Of a stretch of DNA of 64,000 bases, positions 1-7,247 are shown piece by piece; within the stretch, counting starts at the first letter, position 1, and each line of letters opens with the position of its first letter. Where the stretch lies: the NCBI GenBank assembly GCA_903835005.1, contig CAILLK010000027.1, positions 1 through 64,000 on the forward strand, in the 5' to 3' direction. This DNA is from an uncultured Bacteroidota bacterium (GTDB lineage Bacteria; Bacteroidota; Bacteroidia; Chitinophagales; Chitinophagaceae). Under the pieces are notes generated by a model. It was not told the DNA's origin and ran no database searches. It saw only the letters and a program-made list of their open reading frames with translations. A program made the translations under genes and the position numbers.

Positions 1-1
1 A

Positions 2-385
2 ACCCTCCCTCCCGATGCCGTACCCGAACCACCCGCAACAGATCAGTTTCAAACCGAAGCCCCGCAACCAATCGAACCAACCCCTACCGGGCCAGACACT
101 CAAATCGGGTTTCCTGATGAAAATTACACCCGCTCCTCTGTCCCCGTTAGCACAACACTGAACGAGGCCAATGGAATTTCCGGACATCAATGCGATAACA
201 ATGGGATAACCCCTCCACCATCCAAAAGCAGCAATAATCAATTGAAAAACAATGAAGTAAACCAGCCGGCAGCAGCTACTCCATATCCCATCACCAATTT
301 TTCAAACAATGGGATAACAACCCCTCAGTGGCAAAACCGGAGTTTCATTGATCTCCCGGCAAATGAGGTTCTGGGAAAAGGGTAG
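2..385 (+). CDS. C-terminal part of an unknown Pro/Asn/Thr-rich protein (5' end outside window)
   Basis: The frame is open from base 2 to a TAG stop at 383-385, giving 127 residues with no start in view, so the gene begins upstream of the window. The segment is low-complexity and hydrophilic: many Pro, Thr, Asn and Gln. A short motif, NNGIT followed by T/P, occurs twice, near residues 67 and 102. I see no catalytic motif, membrane segment or T9SS sorting domain. It reads like the disordered tail of a larger protein, and I do not recognise the family. An open frame of this length in Pro-rich DNA could arise by chance, so confidence is moderate. Confidence 0.4.
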   Translation, partial: TLPPDAVPEPPATDQFQTEAPQPIEPTPTGPDTQIGFPDENYTRSSVPVSTTLNEANGISGHQCDNNGITPPPSKSSNNQLKNNEVNQPAAATPYPITNFSNNGITTPQWQNRSFIDLPANEVLGKG

Positions 386-710
386 CAGCCGGTTATCTCC
401 TAATATTTAACGTGAGTTCGATGATTTAATTCGATCTTTGAAGCTTATTATTTTTGATAAACTGAAAATCCTGAAGGGATTATATGTTTATAACTGTTGA
501 TCAGGATGTTTGTCTGATGCTGCCCGCGTGCTGCCATAGCTTCAGCGGAGGCGCAAGGCATCGTATGTTTTAATTGCTATACGGGTAATCGGCACAATAA
601 GTTGATAATCTGATCAATAAGCTCCGAACTCAAATTAAATACATATTTAACTCTCAAACGGTGCCAACCAGTGATAAGAAGGTTGGGTCCCAGGGGAATG
701 TGTTATCCAC
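386..710. other. Intergenic region, nothing recognised
   Basis: About 325 bases between the partial protein and the toxin gene, whose 3' end faces this region. No ORF with coding character, no RNA gene and no clear hairpin followed by a T-run was seen. Confidence 0.4.
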
Positions 711-977
711 CTACGGGAAAAACCGATAAATATCTTTACGGTGAGCAAAAATAACGAGCCTGATAGTTTGATCGTGGTGTGTAAAGCCGATTCTGTAATC
801 AGCAACTCTGATGCGGTAGGCATCAGCAGCGCCAGATAACTTTTTAATCCCTTTGATTTCTGAAAGATGGTGTGCCGATTGCAAGGCCCTGATAATATGT
901 TCTACTCTCCGGGCGAGCGCTGAGTCTTTAATTTTGCTGATATCTTTATTGAAGGAAGGGGTGGATACTACCAGCAT
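711..977 (-). CDS. RelE/ParE-superfamily toxin
   Basis: An 88-residue basic protein with the RelE/ParE plan: an N-terminal strand (LVVSTPSFNKDISKI), a central helical pair, then the C-terminal sheet with YRIRVADYRIGF and an AHRKDIYRFFP ending. Members of this family either cleave mRNA at the ribosome (RelE, YoeB) or poison gyrase (ParE); the sequence alone does not separate these here. The conserved R-x-x-DYR-x-x-F segment and the final HRKDIY stretch are typical. It lies 10 bp downstream of a 67-residue gene that fits an antitoxin, so the two should be co-transcribed on the minus strand, antitoxin first. It appears full length. Confidence 0.8.
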   Translation of the reverse strand: MLVVSTPSFNKDISKIKDSALARRVEHIIRALQSAHHLSEIKGIKKLSGAADAYRIRVADYRIGFTHHDQTIRLVIFAHRKDIYRFFP

Positions 978-987
978 CGGGAGTCGT

Positions 988-1191
988 TTATTTCACATTT
1001 GCTAAAATATTCAAAGCACTCTCTATGGGTAACGACTCCTCTGAGCTGCGTTCTTCCATCATGGTAAGTAAAGCCAGGTTTTCATTCTGTTCATCGGTAA
1101 GCACCCGTGCTTTAAAATTCAGTTTTTTTGCCAGGTCTAGAAATAATTTTACTGAAGACCGGTCATTTGCATTTATTACTATGGTACTCAT
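988..1191 (-). CDS. Antitoxin partner of the RelE/ParE-like toxin
   Basis: A 67-residue protein placed immediately upstream of the toxin gene with a 10-bp gap, the usual antitoxin-first order. It starts with a short hydrophobic strand (MSTIVINANDR), continues with an amphipathic helix (KLFLDLAKKLNFKARVL) and ends with an acidic Glu/Ser-rich tail (EERSSEESLPIESALNIL) of the sort that wraps round RelE-fold toxins. No recognisable HTH domain is present, so autoregulation through this protein alone is uncertain. The call rests on size, position and partner; the family is not identified beyond that. Confidence 0.7.
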   Translation of the reverse strand: MSTIVINANDRSSVKLFLDLAKKLNFKARVLTDEQNENLALLTMMEERSSEESLPIESALNILANVK

Positions 1192-1489
1192 CAGGTTGTA
1201 TTTATTAGTTCTTTTCGTGTTACAAAGTTAGCCCTTTGTCTGGAAAAACAGTAATATTCAATGCAAACTCCGGTTTCTTAAGTATGGCGACTGTTTTCAT
1301 TATTTCCTGAGGATGCACCGAAGGATCGGTATTTTCAACTTCCTTCGTTTCAAAGACTATCATTATTTTGTATGTTTTGCGTTTGGCTATCTGGCAAGCT
1401 CAATAGGTATAGAAAACTTTCACGGTGCCATCCTTTGGCATAATAGGAGCACTAAGCCCATAACCCAAAACACGCTAATAGGCATCAAA
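1192..1489. other. Intergenic region upstream of the toxin-antitoxin pair
   Basis: About 300 bases between the antitoxin start and the metK terminator. A 64-codon plus-strand frame (1313-1507) runs through it but has no family resemblance and overlaps the terminator, so I did not call it. Confidence 0.4.
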
Positions 1490-1519
1490 AAAAATGCCCC
1501 GCTTTAGCAGAGCATTTTT
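1490..1519 (-). terminator. Rho-independent terminator of metK
   Basis: The arms AAAAATGC (1490-1497) and GCATTTTT (1512-1519) are perfect inverted repeats, with an inner GCT/AGC pairing. Read on the minus strand, the stem is followed by a run of eight T. It lies downstream of the metK stop, beyond the 8-bp repeat. A-runs on both sides suggest it can act in both directions. Confidence 0.6.
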
Positions 1520-1553
1520 ATCATCTATATAATTAGCACATTTTCAAATTCTC

Positions 1554-1670
1554 ACATTGCCAAATTGCCAAATTGCCAAATTGTCGAATTGTCGAATTGT
1601 CGAATTGCCAGATTGCAAAATTGTCGAATTGTCGAATTGCCACATTGTCACATTACCAAATTACCAAATT
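1554..1670. repeat. 8-bp tandem repeat, about 14-15 copies
   Basis: The unit is ATTGCCAA, with variants ATTGTCGA, ATTGCCAC and ATTACCAA. It runs without a break for about 117 bp and stops two bases before the metK stop codon. The register is kept at exactly 8 bp throughout, so it is a microsatellite/minisatellite and not a CRISPR (no spacers). Similar but shorter low-complexity tracts occur at 28.22 kb. Confidence 0.85.
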
Positions 1671-1672
1671 GA

Positions 1673-2926
1673 TTACTTAATCTTAAACACCTTCTTCACT
1701 TTGGCTACATAATCCAGTTTCTCCCATGTAAAGAGTTCTACCTTCATATTCTTGCTTTTGCCATCGGCGCTTTTGAAAGTTTTGGTTACTGTTACCGGGA
1801 TGCGGCCCATGTGTCCGTAGGCTGCTGCTTCGGAGTACATTGGCTGGCGGAGCTTGAGGCGCTCTTCGATGAAGTAAGGGCGCATATCAAATACTTCGCT
1901 TACTATTTTGGCTATTTCGCCGTCGCTCATGTCTACCTTGGCGGTGCCATAGGTCTGAACATAAATGCCCATAGGCTGTGCTACACCAATAGCGTAAGAT
2001 ACCTGGACCAGTATCTCATCGGCTACGCCGGCTGCTACCAGGTTTTTGGCTATATGCCTAGTAGCATAGGCTGCACTGCGGTCAACTTTGCTCGGGTCTT
2101 TACCGCTGAATGCGCCGCCGCCATGTGCGCCCTTGCCACCATAAGTATCTACTATGATCTTACGGCCAGTAAGCCCAGTATCGCCATGCGGCCCGCCGAT
2201 AACGAACTTGCCGGTGGGGTTAACGTGATACTTGATCTTATCGTTGAACAGGTGCTTGTGCTGCGGATAGCTCTTGAGTACGCGCGGAATAAGGATGGTC
2301 TTCACATCCTTGGTGATGCGGGCCTGCATTTCCTTTTCTTCGGCAAAGTCGTCGTGCTGGGTAGAGATAACGATAGCATCTATGCGCACGGGTTTATTGT
2401 CGTCGCTGTACTCGAGGGTTACCTGGCTCTTGGCATCGGGGCGCAGATACTTCATCTGCTTGCCTTCCTTACGGATGGCTGCGAGCTGTATGAGCAGGTT
2501 ATGTGCCAGATCGAGCGCCAGCGGCATGTAATTGTCGGTTTCGTTGGTAGCGTATCCAAACATCATACCCTGGTCTCCGGCTCCCTGGTCTTCCTTTTTC
2601 TTTTTCTCAACACCCTGGTTAATATCTGCGCTCTGCTCGTGGATAGCAGAAAGTACACCGCAGGAATGGGCTTCGAACATATACTCGCTCTTGGTATACC
2701 CGATACGGGCTATTACCTCGCGGGCAATGGTCTGCACATCTATATAGGTGTTGCATTTTACTTCGCCGGCAAGCACTACCTGGCCGGTGGTAACGAGGGT
2801 TTCGCAGGCTATTTTGGCTTGGGGATCCCAGGCAAGAAAATTATCAACGAGCGCGTCTGATATCTGGTCGGCAACCTTATCGGGATGCCCTTCGGAAACT
2901 GATTCTGATGTAAATAGATACGGCAT
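1673..2926 (-). CDS. metK: S-adenosylmethionine synthetase (methionine adenosyltransferase)
   Basis: A cytosolic enzyme that makes S-adenosylmethionine from methionine and ATP, releasing phosphate and diphosphate. The 417-residue protein has the usual length and all landmark motifs: [21 protein letters not shown] near the N-terminus, the [16 protein letters not shown] signature, [23 protein letters not shown], and the glycine-rich [19 protein letters not shown] loop. The start follows directly from the family N-terminus ([17 protein letters not shown]). It is transcribed alone on the minus strand, with a TAnnTTTG box at 2991-2998 and a terminator at 1490-1519. Confidence 0.97.
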   Translation of the reverse strand: MPYLFTSESVSEGHPDKVADQISDALVDNFLAWDPQAKIACETLVTTGQVVLAGEVKCNTYIDVQTIAREVIARIGYTKSEYMFEAHSCGVLSAIHEQSADINQGVEKKKKEDQGAGDQGMMFGYATNETDNYMPLALDLAHNLLIQLAAIRKEGKQMKYLRPDAKSQVTLEYSDDNKPVRIDAIVISTQHDDFAEEKEMQARITKDVKTILIPRVLKSYPQHKHLFNDKIKYHVNPTGKFVIGGPHGDTGLTGRKIIVDTYGGKGAHGGGAFSGKDPSKVDRSAAYATRHIAKNLVAAGVADEILVQVSYAIGVAQPMGIYVQTYGTAKVDMSDGEIAKIVSEVFDMRPYFIEERLKLRQPMYSEAAAYGHMGRIPVTVTKTFKSADGKSKNMKVELFTWEKLDYVAKVKKVFKIK

Positions 2927-2990
2927 GTTTCGTAAGTGGATTTTTATTTTTAGAATTGGGGTGCAATTTATGTATTGTTTATTGGTATAT

Positions 2991-2998
2991 CAAATTTA
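2991..2998 (-). promoter_or_regulatory. -7 box of the metK promoter (TAAATTTG)
   Basis: Read on the minus strand the bases are TAAATTTG, a perfect match to the Bacteroidota sigma-70 -7 consensus TAnnTTTG, 64 bp before the metK ATG. A good -33 TTTG was not obvious. Confidence 0.45.
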
Positions 2999-3146
2999 GC
3001 GGGTATTATTATAGGGTTTTATGTTTTTTTTGGATGTATATAGGTTAAGTACATGGGCCTGTCTTCGGAACAGGTTGCAATTTTGGATAGGTCGCATTGG
3101 ATCTGTGCAATCCCATAATCCTGTAAATCAGTGATTCAGATAACTA

Positions 3147-3683
3147 TCAAGCCTCTGAATGAATACTCAGGGTTCTGAGCAGGTCGGTGAAGTCTTTCTT
3201 TTTGGATTCGCCCAATACACTATCAAGGTCCAGGAAGCGGAAGTAGATACGGTCCAGTTCGTCTTCGGTAAACAGGCTGTAGGCTGTCTGGAAAAGTTCT
3301 TCGTTTTCTACGGCTATGTGATCGAGGAGGGCTTCGGTGTATTCGCTGATGCCGAGGTCGGCTTGGGGATAGTTCTGGTTACGGAGGTGGGCTTCAATGT
3401 CGCGCAGGGTTTCACGGAAGTATTCATGATCATCCTCCATCTGTTTGAGGATGCCCCCGGCAAGCAGTTCACTTTTCCGTGCTATTTCGGGAAAGAGTAT
3501 CTGTTCTTCCTTGTGGTGGTGGTACTGATCGGCATACACTCTGAAGAAGCGGATGAGCTCGCTGATGGTGAGTTCGTATTCTTCGTTGTTTATGCCTATC
3601 AGGTTTCCGGCTTCCCGGGCCACATAAGCAGCCCTGGTAATGACTTCGTGCTCGTTATAAAGCAGCTTCAGTGAGTTACTCAT
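3147..3683 (-). CDS. Hemerythrin-like (HHE domain) protein
   Basis: A 178-residue all-helical protein with hemerythrin-type metal ligands at the expected spacing: His12 (NEHEVITRAAY), His55-57 with Glu59/60 (QYHHHKEEQILFP), His86 (DDHEYFRETL), and His122/Glu126 (DHIAVENEELF). Such proteins bind a di-iron centre and serve in oxygen or NO sensing and iron handling; some help protect or repair Fe-S enzymes. It is the last gene of a four-gene minus-strand operon, 17 bp after the SDR gene. Placement opposite an operon for oxygen-sensitive Fe-S reductases fits a protective role, but that is inference. Confidence 0.85.
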   Translation of the reverse strand: MSNSLKLLYNEHEVITRAAYVAREAGNLIGINNEEYELTISELIRFFRVYADQYHHHKEEQILFPEIARKSELLAGGILKQMEDDHEYFRETLRDIEAHLRNQNYPQADLGISEYTEALLDHIAVENEELFQTAYSLFTEDELDRIYFRFLDLDSVLGESKKKDFTDLLRTLSIHSEA

Positions 3684-3700
3684 ATATTTAGTTGTTGGGA

Positions 3701-4438
3701 TTACATGTTTGCACCGATGCTTTTGCCGCCATCTACATAGATGGTTTGGCCGGTTATAAACCGGGTTTGTGAAGCTGCCAGGAAGGCGACAGTATTGGCT
3801 ACGTCTTCGGGGCTGCCCATAGAACGGGAGGGTTGGGCATTGATGAGCTGCTGCAGTACCTCTTTATCGAGCATTTGAGTGAGCGGGGTATCAATGAGGC
3901 CGGGGGCCACTGCGTTGACACTTACATTGTACTTGCCCAGCTCCAGCGCCAGTACCCGTGTAAGGGCCACTACACCGGCTTTGGATGCTGAGTAGTTGCT
4001 CTGGCCCCGGTTACCCAGCCATGCACGGGAGGCTATGTTTACTATCCTGCCGGATTTTTGCGCTTTCATGACTATGGCTGCCTCGCGGCACATGAGCCAT
4101 GTGCCTTTGAGGTTCACATTGATCACGGCATCGAAGTCATCGACACTCATATTCCAGATCATATTATCGCGTATGATGCCGGCATTGTTGATAACTGCGT
4201 CTATTCTGCCGTGGCGCTCCATGAGTGCTGCGAACAGCTCCTTTACCTTTTGCTCTTCGCAGATGTTCATGAGGTGGTATTCAAGATTAGTTTGGCCCAG
4301 TTCGGAGAGGAGTTCACCACCTTCGGGATCCATATCAACGGCGGCTACGTGGTAGTCGTCGGTTACCAATCTTGTACATATAGCTTTACCTATTCCTTTT
4401 GCTGCGCCGGTAACTATGGCAATTGGTTTATTGTTCAT
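3701..4438 (-). CDS. Short-chain dehydrogenase/reductase (FabG-like)
   Basis: A 245-residue classical SDR. It has the NAD(P)-binding TGAAKGIG motif (residues 10-17), NNAG (84-87) and the catalytic triad Ser137, Tyr149 and Lys153 (YSASK). It ends with the FITGQTIYVDGG segment of the 3-oxoacyl-ACP reductase branch. Asp35-Met-Asp at the end of strand 2 favours NAD over NADP, by family rule. Its ATG overlaps the end of xdhC by 4 bp, so it is translationally coupled in the mocA-xdhC operon. A role on a hydroxyacyl-CoA of the benzoyl-CoA route is possible from context, but the real substrate is unknown. Confidence 0.85.
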   Translation of the reverse strand: MNNKPIAIVTGAAKGIGKAICTRLVTDDYHVAAVDMDPEGGELLSELGQTNLEYHLMNICEEQKVKELFAALMERHGRIDAVINNAGIIRDNMIWNMSVDDFDAVINVNLKGTWLMCREAAIVMKAQKSGRIVNIASRAWLGNRGQSNYSASKAGVVALTRVLALELGKYNVSVNAVAPGLIDTPLTQMLDKEVLQQLINAQPSRSMGSPEDVANTVAFLAASQTRFITGQTIYVDGGKSIGANM

Positions 4439-5205
4439 TTTGCTGCTGTTTTGTTTTTTACGGCTATAAGTTTTGCTATAATGCTGATGGCTATTTCGTC
4501 GGGGCCATCGGCGCCAATTTCTATGCCCATAGGCATATCCACTTTGTCCAGTTCTTCCGGGGTGGCCAGGCCATCATCCAGGAACATTTTTTTGGTCAGC
4601 TCCACCTTGCGATGGCTGCCCATCATGCCTAGGTATGCCGAGGGTTTGTGGATGCAAAGAGAAAGTATTTCCCGGTCGCAAGTGTGGCTGTAGGTCATGA
4701 CCGTGATATAGGTATGGGAGTCGAAGGTCAGGCCATTTATGACATCGCTGTACTGGCCGGATAGTTTATGGATGCCTGGTTGGCTGAATTCGTCGAGGTA
4801 ATCTTTCCTGTCATCGATTATAGTGATATCGAAGTCGAATTCAGCAGCTTTTTTTGCGAGGGCACTGCCAGTGTGCCCGGCACCGAAAATGTATAGTTTG
4901 TTTTTGCTCATAACCGGTTCTATATATACATCCATACTGCCGCCACAGCTCATTTCCAATTGTTTCAGCAGATCATAATGAAGCAAGGCAGGTTCATTTG
5001 TTTTAAGGGAGGTGAGGGCGTCTTGTATCACCCGCTTTTCTATTCTGCCGCCGCCTATAGTGCCATAAATTTTGCCGTCGGTGTATACCAGCATTTTTGC
5101 CCCCGGGCCCCTGGGCACAGAGCCTTTAGTGCTCACTGCAATGCAAAGAGCAAAAGGCCTGTTGAGGCTGCGTTCGTCGGTAATTTTTTGAAAAACATCA
5201 TTCAT
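4435..5205 (-). CDS. xdhC: XdhC-family molybdenum cofactor maturation/insertion protein
   Basis: A 256-residue protein with the two XdhC domains. The N-terminal one carries STKGSVPRGPGAKML and GTIGGGRIEKRVI. The C-terminal Rossmann domain has LYIFGAGHTGSALAKKA and AYLGMMGSHRKV. XdhC proteins bind molybdenum cofactor, oversee its sulfuration and insert it into xanthine-dehydrogenase-type hydroxylases. It overlaps the MocA-like gene upstream and the SDR gene downstream by 4 bp each. No molybdenum hydroxylase subunit is in this window, so its client must be encoded elsewhere; 4-hydroxybenzoyl-CoA reductase would be an attractive client, but that is only inference. Confidence 0.88.
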   Translation of the reverse strand: MNDVFQKITDERSLNRPFALCIAVSTKGSVPRGPGAKMLVYTDGKIYGTIGGGRIEKRVIQDALTSLKTNEPALLHYDLLKQLEMSCGGSMDVYIEPVMSKNKLYIFGAGHTGSALAKKAAEFDFDITIIDDRKDYLDEFSQPGIHKLSGQYSDVINGLTFDSHTYITVMTYSHTCDREILSLCIHKPSAYLGMMGSHRKVELTKKMFLDDGLATPEELDKVDMPMGIEIGADGPDEIAISIIAKLIAVKNKTAAK

Positions 5206-5816
5206 GCCCGATGGGTTTTATAGCCTGAAAAATATTGTTCGTAATCTTCTTTTGTATTGATATTCAGGGTGCACTGCTCATCAGTGGTCGGGATTTTATA
5301 ACGGCTGAATCCAGCCAGGACATCCCGCAGGGTTTGGGTATAGTCGATTAACCCTGCAATGGTTTTCAGGATAGAAGCAGAAAGCAAGACAGGGTGGCCG
5401 CCTTTGCCATTAAATTCCGGTGATATGTAATCGGCGCAGGCTTTATGTTCGGCCAATTGATGTATGATTTTTGTGGTTACAAAAGGGGTGTCTATGTTTT
5501 GGATGAAACAAAATCCGGCATCCGGAGCGGCCAACAATCCGAGCTGGATGGAATAGAGACGGCCTTTTTCGGGGAAGCAATTATTGACGGTTGAAATGCC
5601 ATTTATTTCTGACTCTAACCCGGCAAAATCAATCTCTTTATTTTTTACTACAATGATCTCTTTTAATCCGGCCTGCTGATAAACTTCAATGATATGCTGA
5701 AGGAAATTTTGGTGAAGAGAGAAGGGCAGTAATGCCTTATGCGACTCCATGCGAGAGGACAAGCCACCTGTAAGAATAATGCAAGCCAGGTTATTTTTGG
5801 CATGTAAGTTATGCAT
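5202..5816 (-). CDS. mocA: MobA/MocA-like molybdopterin nucleotidyltransferase
   Basis: A 204-residue NTP-transferase-3 family protein. The signature loop LTGGLSSRMESHKALLPF near residues 15-32 binds the nucleotide; NIDTPFV is the metal-binding segment and GKGGHPVLL the acceptor site. The end, LNINTKEDYEQYF, is typical of MocA/MobA. The family attaches CMP or GMP to molybdopterin. Pairing with XdhC favours MocA (the cytosine dinucleotide form used by xanthine-oxidase-type enzymes). It is the first gene of the minus-strand operon and faces bcrC across a 209-bp regulatory region. Confidence 0.82.
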   Translation of the reverse strand: MHNLHAKNNLACIILTGGLSSRMESHKALLPFSLHQNFLQHIIEVYQQAGLKEIIVVKNKEIDFAGLESEINGISTVNNCFPEKGRLYSIQLGLLAAPDAGFCFIQNIDTPFVTTKIIHQLAEHKACADYISPEFNGKGGHPVLLSASILKTIAGLIDYTQTLRDVLAGFSRYKIPTTDEQCTLNINTKEDYEQYFSGYKTHRA

Positions 5817-6025
5817 TGTAAAAGTAAATATTAAGATGATTAAGTCTTTTTGTCTCTATTTAAAAACTGGTAATTGTGACGCAAATAAGTAATATTGAAA
5901 TGCATAAAACATGATATCAATCAAGCATTATTCTGATAGAAATCATAAACCAAAAGATAAGCGTATCGGAAATTGCAGTATTAATTCCAGCCACGTTTTA
6001 AGAGGTAAAAAATGGAATAAATCAG
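5817..6025. promoter_or_regulatory. Divergent promoter region between the mocA-xdhC and bcr operons
   Basis: A 209-bp AT-rich intergenic region with a 17-kb operon to the right and a four-gene operon to the left. It holds an FNR-type palindrome at 5911-5924, the only strong operator-like sequence I found. No canonical TAnnTTTG box is evident for bcrC. On the minus strand a looser TATCTTTTG lies near 5950. No Shine-Dalgarno sequence precedes bcrC. Confidence 0.5.
5911..5924. promoter_or_regulatory. FNR/CRP-type operator, ATGAT-ATCA-ATCAA
   Basis: The sequence ATGATATCAATCAA matches the FNR consensus TTGAT-N4-ATCAA at 9 of 10 specified positions (first base A instead of T). It is centred about 108 bp before the bcrC ATG and 101 bp before the mocA ATG, inside the divergent promoter region. 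Anaerobic CRP/FNR-family control of benzoyl-CoA genes is known in Azoarcus (AcpR). The match could be chance in AT-rich DNA; position is what makes it credible. Confidence 0.45.
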
Positions 6026-7204
6026 ATGATGAAACAAGCCCCCGAACGCTTGACCTCCTTGTTGGACGAATGCAAAACGCTGGCATTCGACCTTAATTTT
6101 ACTTACGCAAAACAATGGAAGGCTAAATCGAAATTCAGAATACTTGTTGGGTACCTGCCCATTTATGTTCCAAGGGAAATTATCCATGCTGCGAACGGAA
6201 TGGCGGTAGGAATAATGGGAGTGGGGGACAGAAAACAGATTATTAAGGGAGATGCCTACTACCAGTCTTATATATGCCATTTGCCGCGCGGGGTAATTGA
6301 GATGGCCCTCGATGATAACCTGAATGACTTTGATGGTTTTTTATTTCCTTCTATTTGCGATTGTGTGCGGAACCTGAGCGGGATGTTCAAGCTGGTGAAG
6401 AAGGGGAAGTTCACGCGTTACTTTGACTATCCGCAGAACTTTGAGAAACATATAGGCGGCACTTTCTACCTGGAATTGCTGGAGACAGTGATTGCTGATA
6501 TGTTTAAAATCAATGATCATAAAATTATTACAGCCCACCTCAATAATTCGATTGCGCTTTACAACAGAAACAGGGAGCTGATTGAGGCGATCTACGATAT
6601 CAGGGATGAATTTCCCTGGAGGCTATCGGCAGTTGATGTTTATCACATCATAAGGGCGGGAATGGTAATTAATGTGGAGAAGCACAATGAGATGCTGGCG
6701 GAAATTGTGGACCTGATCAGTGAAGATTTCGGAGAACCAATGGATAATATACGTGTTGTTATTTCCGGTTCATTCTGCGAACAGCCGCCCATAGGCCTTA
6801 TCAAATCCATTGAGATGGCAGGCTGCTATATAGTGGATGATGATTTTATGCTGGGTTCAAGATGGATACAGGGTAGTGTTGATGAAACGAGTCATGATCC
6901 GTTGAATGCTATTGTAGACGCCTTCCTTACCAAGAGCGGCCCTTCATCGGCCATTTATGATGTAGGCAACCCCAAGAGTGCACGGCTGGTAAAACAAGTA
7001 AGAAAGCGCAATGCAGATGGCGTGATATTCTGCGCGGCCAGTTTCTGCGATCCCGCACTGCTCGACAGGCCAGACCTGCAAAAGGGTTGCGATGATGCGG
7101 GCATAGCGCATATCAATTTCCAGTTTCACGAAAATACAGGCCAGTTCAAAGTGATCAAAGAACAGGCCGGAACCTTCTCCGATTCAATCAAGCTGTGGGT
7201 ATAA
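6026..7204 (+). CDS. bcrC: Benzoyl-CoA reductase subunit C (class I, ATP-dependent)
   Basis: One of the two substrate-reducing subunits of benzoyl-CoA reductase, which donates two electrons to the aromatic ring to give cyclohexa-1,5-diene-1-carbonyl-CoA. At 392 residues it has the usual BcrC length. It belongs to the 2-hydroxyacyl-CoA dehydratase fold family: a BcrC-like FDYPQNFEKHIGGTFY stretch (residues 133-148), LYNRNRELIEAIYD, and Cys pairs at C84, C111/C113, C251 and C336/C341 (FCAASFCDPALLDRP), which include the likely [4Fe-4S] ligands. It opens the operon, followed after 43 bp by bcrB. An ATG at 6029 is an equal alternative start. Gene order C-B-A-D matches the Thauera type. BzdN-type enzymes are the alternative, but BcrA size argues against that. 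Confidence 0.9.
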   Translation: MMKQAPERLTSLLDECKTLAFDLNFTYAKQWKAKSKFRILVGYLPIYVPREIIHAANGMAVGIMGVGDRKQIIKGDAYYQSYICHLPRGVIEMALDDNLNDFDGFLFPSICDCVRNLSGMFKLVKKGKFTRYFDYPQNFEKHIGGTFYLELLETVIADMFKINDHKIITAHLNNSIALYNRNRELIEAIYDIRDEFPWRLSAVDVYHIIRAGMVINVEKHNEMLAEIVDLISEDFGEPMDNIRVVISGSFCEQPPIGLIKSIEMAGCYIVDDDFMLGSRWIQGSVDETSHDPLNAIVDAFLTKSGPSSAIYDVGNPKSARLVKQVRKRNADGVIFCAASFCDPALLDRPDLQKGCDDAGIAHINFQFHENTGQFKVIKEQAGTFSDSIKLWV

Positions 7205-7247
7205 ATATTGATACGCCAGTGAAGTCTCAACCTAAATTATTTATAAA

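Noticed and set aside
1313-1507. 64-codon plus-strand frame between the toxin-antitoxin pair and metK
   Set aside because: No family resemblance, and it runs into the metK terminator hairpin.
1554-1670. Possible CRISPR array
   Set aside because: Units are only 8 bp with no unique spacers; the same reasoning excludes the 10-bp repeat at 63413.
1811-2860. 349-codon plus-strand frame opposite metK
   Set aside because: It is an exact antisense of the strongly conserved metK and shows no family features; long shadow frames arise from metK codon use.
2927-2990. SAM riboswitch in front of metK
   Set aside because: The leader after the -7 box is only about 55-60 bases and shows no SAM-riboswitch-like stems.
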